This document shows, piece by piece, positions 17,381 through 27,967 of a stretch of 64,000 nt of DNA. The notes under the pieces are model-generated. The model ran no database searches. It saw nothing but the letters and a program-made list of their open reading frames with translations, and was not told where the DNA came from. Numbering within the stretch: the stretch's first letter is position 1; the number at the start of each line of letters is the position of its first letter. The position numbers were made by a program, and so were the translations under genes. Source of the stretch: CAVVST01 sp963750995 (GTDB taxonomy: Bacteria > Acidobacteriota > Vicinamibacteria > Vicinamibacterales > UBA2999); NCBI GenBank assembly GCA_963750995.1, contig CAVVST010000006.1, positions 1 through 64,000 on the forward strand. The letters run 5' to 3'.

Positions 17381-17660
17381 TAGTCTCTGCCGGAATAGCG
17401 CTCACGAGGCACTGAGTCGCCAAGAACCCGCGAGGTCGAATCTGGGTCGCCCAACCAAACGTCATGATGTTGGACGAAACGCAAAATTGGGCGTTCGCCG
17501 CAATGAAACGCCGATTGCCGAACCGCGAATTCGTGAGTATCTTTACCGCGGCTCCCAGGTGCTGTTCGTAGGCTTCGTTCCGTGGTGTCTACGGAGGCGC
17601 GTGGCACCGACGATTTGTCTGGTCCGGTCTGGGCCCGTAACGCAAAACGGCGGATGAAGA

Positions 17661-18350
17661 ATGTCAATCAGCTCGGACGTCGCATTTGGTCCTCGCCTAC
17701 GAGCGCACCGCGAACGGCGCGGGCTCACCATCGAGGCAGTCGCAGCATCGATCAAGGTCAACCGCGGTTTACTGGCCGACCTTGAGCGGAATGACGTGTC
17801 GAGATGGCCGCCGGGGATTTATCGGCGTGCGCTCGCTCGCCAATATCTGCAGACGATAGGACTATCTCCTGACGGTTGTCACGGGGATGAGTTCCGCGAG
17901 CTGTTCTCTGAGCTCGCCCACGCACAAGGCACGGCGGCGCGCCCCGCCGATCCCGAGACCCCGGAGTTGCGTCTCGTGTTCGCAGCCGTGGCCCCGCACA
18001 CTCCACGCCTGACATGGGCACGCGTGTGTGAGTCGGCAGTCTCATTGAGTCTGGTGCTGGCGGTGGGATATGTGATCGCGCTGATTAGCGGGTCGCCCTA
18101 CTGGACCTGCAGCGGCATTGTCGCGTTGATCTGGTATCCGGCGACAGGCGCCGCCTTCGGTGACCAGGCGGCGCGCCGCATGTTGAACACGCCGCTGTTT
18201 CCGTGGCGGCGACACGTCTGGTCCCCAACGAAGCATGTTATCGCGGCTATACGAACCATCGTGACGAAGGCATTCGGTGCGAGAGTCAAGCCCACGGCTG
18301 TCGAATCCGAGGCGCCCGCGCTGCCTTCTCAGTGTTCGTCGACGCCGTAA
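17661..18350 (+). CDS. RodZ-like HTH membrane protein
   Basis: A 229-residue protein. The N-terminal HTH_25-type domain reads FGPRLRAHRERRGLTIEAVA, then SIKVNRGLLADLERNDVSRW and GIYRRALARQYLQTIGL, as in RodZ and similar cytoskeleton-linked proteins. Two membrane segments follow around residues 127-170 (VSLSLVLAVGYVIALISGSP; WTCSGIVALIWYPATGAAFG), then a short basic tail. RodZ normally has one membrane segment and a periplasmic beta domain, so this is a variant or a membrane-bound regulator rather than a true RodZ. No target is evident. It stands alone on the plus strand. Confidence 0.75.
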   Translation: MSISSDVAFGPRLRAHRERRGLTIEAVAASIKVNRGLLADLERNDVSRWPPGIYRRALARQYLQTIGLSPDGCHGDEFRELFSELAHAQGTAARPADPETPELRLVFAAVAPHTPRLTWARVCESAVSLSLVLAVGYVIALISGSPYWTCSGIVALIWYPATGAAFGDQAARRMLNTPLFPWRRHVWSPTKHVIAAIRTIVTKAFGARVKPTAVESEAPALPSQCSSTP

Positions 18351-18504
18351 CGGAGGCGCCGGACATACGGCAATTGATCCGGTCGCCGGCGCCGCTAGTG
18401 TTCGCCTTTGTTGGCCCGCGTTTCGGTCAGCCAGCTCTGACTGACGTGTCCCAATCCACCTCGGACGAGGCCCGAGCAAGAACCGCCTAAGAGCCCGTAA
18501 CAAA

Positions 18505-18532
18505 ACCCCCAACCGGCACTCGTCGTGGGGGT
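18505..18532. repeat. Hairpin ACCCCCA/TGGGGGT
   Basis: A perfect 7-bp stem with a 14-base loop lies 155 bases after the HTH membrane protein gene. On the minus strand it is followed by TTTTGTT, like a terminator, but no minus-strand gene is nearby. Confidence 0.35.
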
Positions 18533-18552
18533 GCCATCGGACGGATTACTAG

Positions 18553-18569
18553 ACACTAGCGACTAGTGT
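18553..18569. repeat. Inverted repeat ACACTAG-CGA-CTAGTGT
   Basis: A perfect 7-bp inverted repeat with a 3-base spacer ends 11 bases before the sigma-54 candidate at 18580. The position would suit a repressor or auxiliary site rather than a distant enhancer. Confidence 0.45.
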
Positions 18570-18579
18570 TTACTAAACC

Positions 18580-18595
18580 TGGGGCGTGCACTGCT
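18580..18595 (+). promoter_or_regulatory. Sigma-54 promoter candidate of the secreted beta-propeller
   Basis: TGGGGCGTGCACTGCT keeps TGG, the CG of the -24 box, CTGCT in the -12 box and GG-N10-GC spacing. Predicted start is about 18606, 64 bases before ATG 18670. Confidence 0.45.
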
Positions 18596-18669
18596 GGATT
18601 ATCATGCTGCTCAATCTGAGCAGCCGAACGAGCACGGCAACACCCAGAAGAAAGACAAAGGGATCGCGA

Positions 18670-20013
18670 ATGTCAGCAATACGATTCGCCAAAGCAATGT
18701 GGACGGTTGCCGCAGTCGCTGTTCTCGCCGGCATGTTGATCAAGTCGCCACGCGTGAATGCCGATTACAGTGGCGGGCACAGCAGTAGCGCCGAAATGGT
18801 GGCTGCCTCACAGAACTCACGCGGAAAAAATCAGAGGTTGGTGCCAGATTCGGTTAAATCGTCCACGTTGAGGGTGCGGTTGGATCGCGTGGGGCGGATG
18901 CGGTCCAGCACGAACGCTACGTCGCCGGCCCTTGCCGGTTCTCAGCTCTTGTTGATTGATCAGTGGGGGCACCTCGACGCATGGGACGGCACGAGCAGCC
19001 GCCTTCTCCTGAGCTCCGCCAACTTGCCGGCCGGGATCAGCCCGACGAGCACGCAGGCCCTGCAGAACGTCGCCGCGAATGCAACCGGCACCATCGTTTA
19101 CGCCATATTCACATCCTCTACGGTGCCGAGCGGCATTCCGCAATGGGTCTCGCCCCGACCGGGTGCCGACGCGTGGCTGGTGCTGTATCGGTACAACTTC
19201 AACGGGACAGAGCTTTCAAATCCGCGAGCCCTTACGGCGCTTCAGGTGCGCACCGATAACCACACGAGCGGCGGTCTCACAGTTCTCGATGATGAGATGC
19301 TGCTCCTGGCGACCGGCGACAACGGCTTCGCAGGCGAGGACGGGTTCAACTATCCGCAGGATTCCACAAACCATCTCGGCAAGATATTGCGGATCAACGC
19401 TGCCGACGGTACCGCGCAAGTCGTCGCACTTGGCGTTCGCAACGTGCAGCGACTGGTTATCGATCCGAACGGCGGTGACGCGCACCTGATCTTTGTGGAC
19501 TTCGGAGGCTGGGTGGCCGAGGAAGTGAACGGCATCCGCCTTGCCGACTTGCTCGCCGACGGTTCCATTCACAACTTCGGCTGGGGTCGAAACGTCGGCG
19601 ATGGCCAGGCTCGTGAAGGCACGTTCTACATCGACCCGACTGGCACTGCCGTTGGAGTCGCGCCGACCCCCGAATCCGGGTTTGTCCATCCCCTCGCGCA
19701 GTTCGGTCGGCAAAACGCGCCCGCTATAGGGGTATCGGGTCCTGTTATCAGTCCGCAATCGTTCAACCGCATCAGGTCTCTTTTTGGCGACCTGGTTGGT
19801 GGCTCGGTATACGCCATCACCGGCGCGCCTTCTTTGACCGGCCAGACCGTATTTAGGGTGGGGCTCGTCGATAGCACCTTGCAGACGGTCACGCTGAAGG
19901 GACTCGCCGGCGGAAATCGGCCTGACCCACGCTTCTTTAATTTCCCCGATGGCACGGCCGGTGTGTTGCTCGAAGCGACCGGCGACTTCTTCAGGCTGAC
20001 AGAAGTTCGATAG
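18670..20013 (+). CDS. Secreted PQQ-dependent sugar dehydrogenase-like beta-propeller
   Basis: A 447-residue exported protein. Signal sequence MSAIRFAKAMWTVAAVAVLA, then a propeller of the glucose/sorbosone dehydrogenase type: QLLLIDQWGHLDAWDG, LATGDNGFAGEDGFNYPQDS, HLGKILRINAADGT, then VRNVQRLVIDP and HNFGWGRNVGDGQAREGTF. The HLGKILRIN and RNVQRL elements are typical of this family. The classical catalytic His is not obvious, so enzymatic activity and cofactor are unproven. Start chosen at 18670, which has AAAGGG at the right distance and leaves the sigma-54 candidate upstream. Confidence 0.75.
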   Translation: MSAIRFAKAMWTVAAVAVLAGMLIKSPRVNADYSGGHSSSAEMVAASQNSRGKNQRLVPDSVKSSTLRVRLDRVGRMRSSTNATSPALAGSQLLLIDQWGHLDAWDGTSSRLLLSSANLPAGISPTSTQALQNVAANATGTIVYAIFTSSTVPSGIPQWVSPRPGADAWLVLYRYNFNGTELSNPRALTALQVRTDNHTSGGLTVLDDEMLLLATGDNGFAGEDGFNYPQDSTNHLGKILRINAADGTAQVVALGVRNVQRLVIDPNGGDAHLIFVDFGGWVAEEVNGIRLADLLADGSIHNFGWGRNVGDGQAREGTFYIDPTGTAVGVAPTPESGFVHPLAQFGRQNAPAIGVSGPVISPQSFNRIRSLFGDLVGGSVYAITGAPSLTGQTVFRVGLVDSTLQTVTLKGLAGGNRPDPRFFNFPDGTAGVLLEATGDFFRLTEVR

Positions 20014-20183
20014 GCGGTCGCATCGGCATAAGATTAAGTAAGGGCGACGGACATACTGGACGCCGCGTCCTCGAGTGAAGGCGGCGAAATGGGCGCTTGA
20101 CTGCGAGTGTCTCGCGGGCTAGATCTCTTTCGGTCGTCCGCCGGCGGCTGCGGACCTTCAGGTCCGCCATTCAGAGGCGCCCC

Positions 20184-21431
20184 ATGCAGCAGCTCGCACC
20201 CGTTTCTTCCACTCAGCGGCTCGAAACGCTGGACGTCCTCCGGGGCTTCGCGCTGCTCGGCATCCTGGCGATGAACATCCGCGCGATGGCCGCGCCCATG
20301 AGCGCCTACATGTATCCCTACGCGCTCTTCGACTACGAGGGCCCCAGCCGCCTCGCCTACCTGTTCACGACCGTCGTCTTCGACCTGAAGATGATGGGAC
20401 TCTTCTCGATGCTCTTCGGTGCTGGCGTGCTGCTCTACGCGAACAAGCGCACGGAATCCGGACAGCCGCCGCGCGCGCTCTGGTTCAGGCGGATGTTCGT
20501 CCTGCTGGCAATCGGCCTCCTGCACGCGTATTTCATCTGGGCCGGCGACATCCTCGTGCCTTACGCACTCTGCGGCATCCTCCTGCTGTGGTGGATGCGC
20601 AACCGTACGGCGCGCACGCTGCTCATCGCCGCCGTCGGCATGCTGGCGATCGGCGCCGCACTGGCCGTCGTCCACTGGCTCGCATGGGGTTCGATGAGCG
20701 AGGCCGACCGCGCGGCGGAACTCGAGCTGATGATGCCCACGCGTGAACAAGCGCTTGGCCACGTCGGCCTGATGCTCGGCAGCTACACGAGATTCGTGGC
20801 CGGAAGCGCGCCAGGGACGTTCATGTTCGAAACGATGTTCTTCCTGATGTTCTTCCTCTGGCGATGCGGCGGGATGATGCTGTTGGGAATGTCGCTGTAC
20901 AAATCGGGGTTCCTGGACGGGCGGCTGTCCTCGTCAACGTATGCTCGCGTCGCGCTGATCGCCACGCCCGTTGGGCTGGCCCTCGCGTTCATCGGGGCAC
21001 TCGAACTGGAACGCGTCGCGTACGCCATGCCGATCCGCGCCGCGGTTGATCTCTGGAACTATGTCGGCGCGGTGTTCGCGTCGATCGGCTACGCCGCGAC
21101 GCTCATCTGGATCGTCAAGCACGGGAGAATGGCCGGCGTGCGCCGCCGCCTTGCTGCCGTTGGGCAGATGGCGTTCTCCAATTACCTGTTCCACAGCGTG
21201 ACCGCCTCCGTGTTGTTCCTCGGCTGGGGCTTCGGACTGGCCGGCCGCTTCGACTACGCCGCGCAGCTGCTCATCGTCGTCGCGATCTGGATCGTGCAGT
21301 TGATCGTGAGCCCGATCTGGCTCCAAAGCTTCCGGTTCGGGCCAGCCGAGTGGCTGTGGCGCACGCTGACGTACGGACGCGTGCAGCCGATGCGTCAGGA
21401 GGCACCAACGTTCGCACCGCTCGCTTCCTGA
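20184..21431 (+). CDS. DUF418 family membrane protein (YeiB-like)
   Basis: A 415-residue polytopic membrane protein. The N-terminal signature is RLETLDVLRGFALLGILAMN, followed by YLFTTVVFDLKMMGLFSMLF, the GAGV loop and FRRMFVLLAIGLLHAYFIWA. The C-terminal DUF418 domain includes VGQMAFSNYLFHSVTASVLF and FGPAEWLWRTLTYG. Function of the family is not established; transport of small molecules or lipid-linked acyl groups has been proposed by fold similarity. ATG 20184 has GAGG upstream and starts where homology begins. It converges with the kinase gene. Confidence 0.92.
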   Translation: MQQLAPVSSTQRLETLDVLRGFALLGILAMNIRAMAAPMSAYMYPYALFDYEGPSRLAYLFTTVVFDLKMMGLFSMLFGAGVLLYANKRTESGQPPRALWFRRMFVLLAIGLLHAYFIWAGDILVPYALCGILLLWWMRNRTARTLLIAAVGMLAIGAALAVVHWLAWGSMSEADRAAELELMMPTREQALGHVGLMLGSYTRFVAGSAPGTFMFETMFFLMFFLWRCGGMMLLGMSLYKSGFLDGRLSSSTYARVALIATPVGLALAFIGALELERVAYAMPIRAAVDLWNYVGAVFASIGYAATLIWIVKHGRMAGVRRRLAAVGQMAFSNYLFHSVTASVLFLGWGFGLAGRFDYAAQLLIVVAIWIVQLIVSPIWLQSFRFGPAEWLWRTLTYGRVQPMRQEAPTFAPLAS

Positions 21432-21658
21432 ACGCCGCAACCAAGGCCTCACCTCATTCTCATGCGCTGCCCTCTACAATTGGCAGGGATCAGCTACCAT
21501 GCGCATGCGCTGACATGATCGGTTCGAATCCCAGTCACTCAGCCAGCTCAACATTAAGAGGATCCGCACCCACAACTCGTTCGACACGTACGGGTTGTCG
21601 CCGCCAAAGCCGTTCGAATCCCAAACAGGTCCAGCTGACACGGATCGATCACAATCAG

Positions 21659-24530
21659 TTAGCGACTCGAGTGTTTCCAGTTCATCACGAGCGTAATCGG
21701 TCGCGGGTTGGAGTCGAGTTCAACATTCATGAGAAAGCGGCCGTCCGGCGCGACGTCGGTACTGATGCCCGTAGCCGATCACGTTCACGCCGCCGCCCAC
21801 GCGTCGCGTCTTGAACAGCGCGACCGGCGAGTCGGCCGAGAGTGTCGTCCGCGTGCGTCGAATCGGCACCGCCATCATGGTTGCGTCGGGTGCCACGTAA
21901 TAGAGTTCGTTTCCATCACGAGACCACCGCGCGTAGACGCCGCCGGCCGTAGAGATCGGAATCGCTACGCCCCCGGCCGGAAAAGACCGCACATAGATCT
22001 CGAACCTGCCGGTCTCGTTCGATTGATACGCGACCCAGCGTCCGTCAGGCGAGAACTGCCCCCACATCTCGTTCGCCGCGGTCGCGAGGAAGACCTTGGG
22101 AACGCGCGTGTCGCGGGGCAGCATCCACAAATCCGTGCCGGTTTTCGGATCCGGAGCGAAATACAGCAGAAACCGACCGTCCTGTGACCAGTCGGTGAGG
22201 AGCGCGTCCTGTGAGGACTCCAACAGCACCTCTTCGTCCTCGGTGCCCTCTGATGGCTTCGCGGACAGCCTCACGGACGCGATCCGAACGGATGCGAACG
22301 CGATCCGGTTGCCGGTCGGCGACCAGACGGGATATCGCGCCATGCCCTCGTCGTCTGTCCGAGTGAACAGCATCTGACGACCGCGATCCAGCAGCCACAG
22401 CGCAGTGTTGTTCCGAACAGTACGCTCGGCGACAACGCGTTGTCCGTCGGGCGACAACCTCGGATTCGACACCGCCGCTTCATCGGGCGGGCGGATCGTT
22501 CCAAGCGGACGGCCCGATCGGTCGAACCACGCGAGCTGGCTCACTGGTCCACGACCGGAGCGATACGCGAACACCGCCGTGTCGGACGTGGAGATCGCGG
22601 CGTCGCCGGTCACCGGATCGAAGGCGACCGAATCCGCCACCGTGATCGGCTCGCCGGTGACAATGCGGCGGCTGATGTCGAACCGCTGCGCCAGGAGCGC
22701 CCCCTGCCGGACGAACAGCAACCACTCTGGAGGCAGGTACGCTCCCTGTGAGTCGGACGCGACAACACGAGTAGTCTCGGAGGAATCAAGAGAACCGACG
22801 TACACCCCGCGCACATCATCAGCGCCGCCGGCGAAGAACAGGAATTGTCGTCCGCCGGGAAGAAACTCCGGATACCGATGCCCGGTCGATTGCGGCACCG
22901 GCCAAGTCGCAATGTCCGACGCACCTCCGGCGACGTCGACGCGCAACAGCCCGGTCGGGGAGGGCGAGATAGTGCGCGACATCCTGCCCGACAAGAGGAT
23001 GGTTCCTCCAGCGCCCCACGCTGCTGCAGTGCCGGCGATGATTGACGTGACCGTTTGCGGCGCCCCACCATCTGCGTCGATCCGTTTGAGTTCGGTGAAC
23101 GCGAAGAACCCGATCGAGCGGCTGTCGGGTGACCAGAACGGCCGCCGCGCGCCTTGAGTTCCCGGCAGTGGTTGCGCCTCGGCAGCGTCAAGCGGACGCA
23201 CCCAGAGCGTGGGCTGTCCCTGGTAATCGCCGACGAATGCGAGACGACGTCCATCGGGCGAGAGCGCGAACGACGACGGATCGGAGGTCCACGGCGTCGT
23301 GATGTCGACGATGCGCATCTCCGGTGCTTCGGGTGCCGATTGCACGAACAGGACGCCGACCACGATCGCCAACGCGGCAGCCAATCCCACAACAATGCGC
23401 TCGCGGTATCGAGATCGTCTTGGTTGGGCCGGTGAGTCATCCACGCCGTTAAGAGCTGCGTCATCGATTTCGATTCGCGCGTCGGCCATGTGATGCAGTC
23501 GTCGCTTCGGATCGTGTTCGAGACAGCGGCGCAGCAGCCGCCGGATGCCATCCGGCACGGTCGGTGGCAACGCCTGCCAGTCGGGCCCGCGGTCCAGAAC
23601 GGCACCGAGCGTTTCGGAAATCGTGGTGCCGCCGAACGGCCGCTGTCCAGTGAGCATTTCGTAGAGCACGCATCCAAATGCCCAGACGTCGGCGCGTTGG
23701 TCGACGCGCTCGCCCCGCGCCTGCTCGGGACTCATGTAGGCCGGGGTTCCGGCGATCAGATCTTCCCGTATGGGAACATCGCTGGCCTCACCAGGCGTGC
23801 CGACGTCGCGATCGTCGGGGCCAACGGCTTGCGCGAGACCGAAGTCGAGAATCTTCACGGCGCCGCTGCCCGTGAGTTTGATGTTCGCCGGCTTCAAGTC
23901 GCGGTGAACAATCCCTCTCGCATGCGCCGCCGCCAGTGCGTCGGCGATCTGACGCGCGATCTCGAGCGTGCGATTCATCGGCAGGGCTCTGCCGGCGAGG
24001 TGCTCGGCGAGCGTCGGCCCTTCGATGAGCTCCATCACGAGCGCGCAGACCCCATTGGAAACTTCGAGACTGTGAATCGTCGCGATGTGCGGGTGGTTCA
24101 GCGTCGCGAGCAGACGTGCCTCTCGCTCCAGTCGCGCAATCCGTTCAGTGTCGACGGAGAACGCGGCGGGCAGGACTTTGACCGCGACGTCACGCGCCAG
24201 CCGGGTGTCGCGCGCGCGATAGACTTCACCCATCGCGCCCGTATCGAGCGGCCCCAGGATTATGTAAGGCCCGAGCTCGACGCCCGGAGCCAATGCGGCA
24301 GCGACAGGCGCGCCAGCATCTGCGGCCGCTCGAGCGAGCCCGGCGATGGCAGGAGTCTCAGCGAACCCTTCAGCGTCAGCATGCGCGGCAAGGAGCGACT
24401 CCACGTCTTCTCTGAGCGCTGAGTCTTCTCGGCATTCCTCGCGTACAAACGCACCACGCTCGTGCGGCGCGCGCGCGAGGGCGGAGTGGAAGATGTCCTT
24501 GACTCGTGGCCAGCGGTCCGACTGGTTCAT
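21659..24530 (-). CDS. PknB-type Ser/Thr kinase with TolB-like beta-propeller (frameshift near the 3' end)
   Basis: From ATG 24530 a short N-terminal helical region precedes a Hanks-type kinase: glycine loop GAMGEVYRARD, K118 in DVAVKVL, HRDLKPANIKL, DFGLAQAVG, GTPAYMSPEQARGERVDQRA. A membrane segment (IVVGLAAALAIVVGVLFVQS) leads to an extracytoplasmic WD40/TolB-like propeller (LSPDGRRLAFVGD, FWSPDSRSIGFFA, FSPDGRWVAYQSNETGRFEI). A one-base insertion near 21765 creates a false stop at 21720. Removing one C after TAC gives QYDVAPDGRFLMNVELDSNP, then RPITLVMNWKHSSR and TAA at 21659. The kinase start overlaps the ECF sigma gene by four bases, so the pair is coupled. Confidence 0.93.
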
Positions 24531-25108
24531 GATCGTGCGGCCCGCCCCTTCGTGATCCGGCGATAGAGCCATGCTCGCGCCGACTGCCACTCCCTCGTCA
24601 CCGTGGCGCGCGACAGCGACAGCACGGCCGCAACCTCCGTCTCCGACAGCCCGGCGAAGTACTTCAGTTCGACAATTTCGGCCTGCCGCGGATCGAGCCG
24701 CGCGAGATCGTGCAGGGCATCGTCCAGCATGAGGAGCTCGCAATCGGGTGGTGGAACCGCGTGTGCTCCTTCTTCAAACGTGACACGGATGCCGCCCGGG
24801 CGCTTGGCCGCCTGCCGTTCCCGCGCGTGGTCGACCAGGATGCGGCGCATGAACTGTGCGGCAATCGCGAAGAACTGGGTGCGATTCGACCAGCTCACAC
24901 GTGTTTGTGCCGTGAGACGGATGTACGCCTCGTGCACGAGCGCGGTGGGTTGCAGCGTGTGATCCGGACGTTCGCGCCGAAGGTATGCCGACGCGCGCCG
25001 CCGAAGCTCCTGGTACACGAGTGGGAGGAGGTCTTCCCGCGCTTGCGTGTCCCCACGTCCCCACGCCCGGAGCAACTGGCTGACGGTCCCGGTGGGCGCC
25101 GCACTCAT
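24527..25108 (-). CDS. ECF-like RNA polymerase sigma factor (TIGR02999 type)
   Basis: A 193-residue sigma-70 family factor of the type often paired with PknB kinases in Acidobacteriota and Planctomycetes. Region 2 contains LVYQELRRRASAYLRRERPD, then HTLQPTALVHEAYIRLTAQ and FFAIAAQFMRRILVDHARER. Region 4 contains LARLDPRQAEIVELKYFAGL and SLSRATVTREWQSARAWLYR. ATG 25108 is where homology starts; the in-frame extension to 25192 is not conserved-looking. The stop overlaps the kinase start as ATGA, so the kinase may control this factor, which is inference from family context. Confidence 0.92.
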   Translation of the reverse strand: MSAAPTGTVSQLLRAWGRGDTQAREDLLPLVYQELRRRASAYLRRERPDHTLQPTALVHEAYIRLTAQTRVSWSNRTQFFAIAAQFMRRILVDHARERQAAKRPGGIRVTFEEGAHAVPPPDCELLMLDDALHDLARLDPRQAEIVELKYFAGLSETEVAAVLSLSRATVTREWQSARAWLYRRITKGRAARS

Positions 25109-25372
25109 TTCCAGGGATCTCCCATCGGTCGCTGACCCTTCGGCCCGCTGGTGCGGGTAGCTGGCTCGGGCGATTATAGGCGCTTCAGCCAATCACCTTC
25201 GGCCGTGTTCCATGCCGCGGGCGCCCGTGAGCCACGCAATCCAGCGGCATGAGGCAGTCCGACCGCCGTTTACGCGTTATGAGGCGGCACAACGTCCGCC
25301 TCCGCACGCAGCGCTGCGGCGAGATCTCGCCAAAGCCTGGCAAAGGCAGGTCGGTGTGCGCGGGAGGCAAGC

Positions 25373-26761
25373 ATGCGCGTGTTTGGTCGATGTCTGACGG
25401 GTGCACTCATCGTCGCCGCGTTGTCGGTGGGAACATGGATCGCCGTCTCCGCTCAAGGACGCGGCGAGATCCAACTGAATTGTCAGGATTCGCCGTGCGA
25501 TGCAGTGGCGCGAGGACGTGTTGCGTTCAACGACCGCAACCTGCACGGTTTAGGCGGGAACGGTCGCGCATGCGCCGATTGTCATATCCCATCCGAGAGC
25601 TTTCAGCTCTCGCCGGCGGTGGCCCGCGCCAGGTTCGAGGCACTCCTTGCCAGGCGCTCGGTCAACAAGAATGCTGACGATCCGCTGTTCCGGCCTGTCG
25701 ATGCCGACGATTTCCGTGAGCACGGCGACTTGGCGAACGACTATTCGAATCTGGTCGAGAACGGCCTGGTGCGGGTGACGCTGCCGCTCCCACCAAACGT
25801 CAGGCTCATCGATCCAGCGACCTGCCCGACGCCAGACCCGGTCGCGTGCCAGCCGACCGACGAGACATCGGTGGACGTGTGGCGAGCGGTGATGCCATTG
25901 CACAACGTGGCAATTACCGGCCCCGACGACGTTCCGCCCATCTGGCCTCCGGCGCCACGGGCGCCGATCATGGGCATCGATCCGAATGGGCCCAACCGGC
26001 AAGGTGGCTACCAGCACGACGCGCGATTCGGCACGCTGCAGGAGCAGGCGCGCGGTGCCCTCCTTGCGCATGCGCAGGTGACCGTCGAACCCCCGGTCGG
26101 GATGCTCGACGATCTAGCGGCGTTCCAGCGCACATTGTTCTCCTCACCGGCCGTTGAAACGCTGGCCGACGCAATCGCATCGGGTGCCACGGCGTTTCCC
26201 GATCCAGACCCCGAGCTCACCGAACTCGAACAGCGAGGCAAAGCGGTGTTCAACCGCTCGTGCGCGCAGTGCCACGGAGGCATGCTCCATCCCAGCGGAT
26301 CGACGCCCGATGCAGGCATTCCGCGGCCGATCCGGGCTCGGTATCACATCATCCAGACTGCGTGTCCGCGTCCGAGCACAGATGGATTCGACCCCTGCCC
26401 CCCGAGACTCGCGCGTAACGCGCGCATCTATCGCATTACGCGGGGCGACGGCGCTTATCAATTTGTGACGACCTCAGATCCCGGCCGCCTGCTGCTGACA
26501 GGCCAGCCTGCCGACCTCAGCGCCATGGACACACCGCAGTTGCGTGGCATCAGCCGGACTGCGCCCTATTTTCACAACAACTCCGCCGCGACACTCGAAC
26601 AGGTGCTCGATCACTACGACGCGTTCTTTCGTTTCGTCGTGCGGACTAATCCGCCACAGAATGTGCCGGCAATCGTGTCGTCGAACGGCACCGTGGTGGA
26701 TCGCGGCTTCGTCGCGCCAGAGGAGCGGTCGGCCTTGTTGGCGTATTTACGCAAACAGTAG
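25373..26761 (+). CDS. Exported di-haem cytochrome c peroxidase-like protein
   Basis: A 462-residue protein with a signal peptide (LIVAALSVGTWIAVSAQ) and two c-type haem sites: C67-x2-C70-H71 in GRACADCHIPSESF and a second CAQCH near residue 300 (GKAVFNRSCAQCHGGML). The second half also has TPQLRGISRTAPYFHNNSAA and LLAYLRKQ, as in MauG and bacterial cytochrome c peroxidases. A periplasmic redox role is inferred; substrate unknown. It is divergent from the ECF sigma gene, with 264 bases between. The hydrolase gene follows on the same strand. Confidence 0.85.
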   Translation: MRVFGRCLTGALIVAALSVGTWIAVSAQGRGEIQLNCQDSPCDAVARGRVAFNDRNLHGLGGNGRACADCHIPSESFQLSPAVARARFEALLARRSVNKNADDPLFRPVDADDFREHGDLANDYSNLVENGLVRVTLPLPPNVRLIDPATCPTPDPVACQPTDETSVDVWRAVMPLHNVAITGPDDVPPIWPPAPRAPIMGIDPNGPNRQGGYQHDARFGTLQEQARGALLAHAQVTVEPPVGMLDDLAAFQRTLFSSPAVETLADAIASGATAFPDPDPELTELEQRGKAVFNRSCAQCHGGMLHPSGSTPDAGIPRPIRARYHIIQTACPRPSTDGFDPCPPRLARNARIYRITRGDGAYQFVTTSDPGRLLLTGQPADLSAMDTPQLRGISRTAPYFHNNSAATLEQVLDHYDAFFRFVVRTNPPQNVPAIVSSNGTVVDRGFVAPEERSALLAYLRKQ

Positions 26762-26820
26762 GCGCGAGGTCGCGGCAGCAGGAGCCGCGAGGGTCAACGG
26801 CTGGAGGTGAGAGGTTTCCT

Positions 26821-27739
26821 ATGTGGCGGTCATCACATTTGTCGTTCGTTGTCGGAGGGACTTTGCTCATGGCGCTGCTCAGAGGCCATCAGCCCGCAAT
26901 TCTGGAGGCATCGGCAGGTCAGACGGCGCCCGCTGCAAATCGAAGTGAACTGATCGCGGTGACATCGAAAGATGGCACGCGCATCGGCGTGGAATGTGCG
27001 GGAACCGGCCCGACGCTGCTGTTCGTTCACGGTGGCGTCGGCGACCGCACCCGGTGGACGCCGATGTTTCCGCTCCTGGCTTCGAGATTCACGACGTGCG
27101 CAATGGATCGGCGCGGTCGCGGCGCAAGCGGCGACTCGGCCGAATACAGCTTGTTGAAGGAAGCGGAGGACGTCGCCGCGGTCGTGAATTCGCGCGTAGG
27201 ACCGGTCTTCGTGTTCGGCCATTCGTTAGGCGCCGTCGCGGCGCTCGAAGCCACGTTCCTGACCGACCGCATCGCCAGGCTGATGCTCTACGAACCGCCT
27301 CTGTACGACCCGGCCGACGACCTCCTCGCGGTCGCGGCCAGAGTCGAGGAGATGGTCGAGCGTGGAGAGCTTGAACGGGCACTCGTCATGTTCCAGACGG
27401 AAATCGTCAAGCAGTCGCCTGAAGAGATCGCCAGGATGAAGACCCGGTCAACGTGGCCCGGACTCGTCGCATCCATGGCTGTGCATGCCCGCACCATGCG
27501 CGCCCTGGCGGCGTATCGATTCGACGCCAGCCGCATGAAGTCCGTGACGATGCCGACGCTGTTGTTGATCGGCGAAAACACAGCGTCTCCGTACGCCAAA
27601 CAGTCGATCGGCGCACTGCGGGAGTCGCTGCCGAACCCCGACCCTCGTAGTGCTCGAGCGCCAAGAACACAACGCAATGGACGGAGGGGCTGACGCACTG
27701 GCTAAAGCAATCATCCAATTCGCGGCGACCCAGCAATGA
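26821..27739 (+). CDS. Alpha/beta hydrolase, exported or membrane-anchored (frameshift near 3' end)
   Basis: N-terminal hydrophobic signal (LSFVVGGTLLMALLRGH), then the hydrolase core: TGPTLLFVHGGVGDRTRW, CAMDRRGRGASGDSA, nucleophile elbow VFGHSLGAVAALE, and PTLLLIGENTASPYAK. A one-base change near 27645 hides the true C terminus. Reading on in the other frame gives TLVVLERQEHNAMDGGADAL and AIIQFAATQQ, ending TGA at 27739, which supplies the catalytic His (EHNAMD). Members act on esters, peptides or similar; the substrate cannot be named. It follows the cytochrome gene by 59 bases and may be co-transcribed. Confidence 0.85.
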
Positions 27740-27967
27740 GACGCTGTGCCAGCTCTAAATACATGATTCGCCGCGGCTCTCGGCCGAACGTGCATAACTA
27801 CCAAAGTAACGCCGCACTGTGTACTGATGCCGTGCGGCCGGTCGCAATCCGCCTCGTGACATGAAATCGATGAGTCACGCCCTTTGGAGCCAACATCTGC
27901 GCGATGCGTGCGGACAGCGCTTGCGCTGCAGAAGCGGCCTCGGCTCGATTCGCGTTTGATCGCGGCG

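Larger units (their letters stand above)
17195..17660. other. Intergenic region with repeats, no gene seen
   Basis: These 466 bases between the second activator and the HTH membrane protein hold a 12-bp tandem duplication (17244-17267), a strong hairpin (17301-17330) and a 22-bp segment shared with the end of the VWA gene (17359-17380). Open frames cross the region but show no domain. Confidence 0.5.

Noticed and set aside
18505..18532. Rho-independent terminator on the minus strand
   Set aside because: The stem is followed by TTTTGTT on the minus strand, but no minus-strand gene lies upstream of it, so I list it only as a hairpin.
21520..21620. Two GTTCGAATCCC motifs that look like tRNA T-loops, one followed by AGCCA
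   Set aside because: No matching acceptor, D or anticodon arm could be found upstream, and the T stem has mismatches. They may be tRNA-end remnants, but this cannot be shown.
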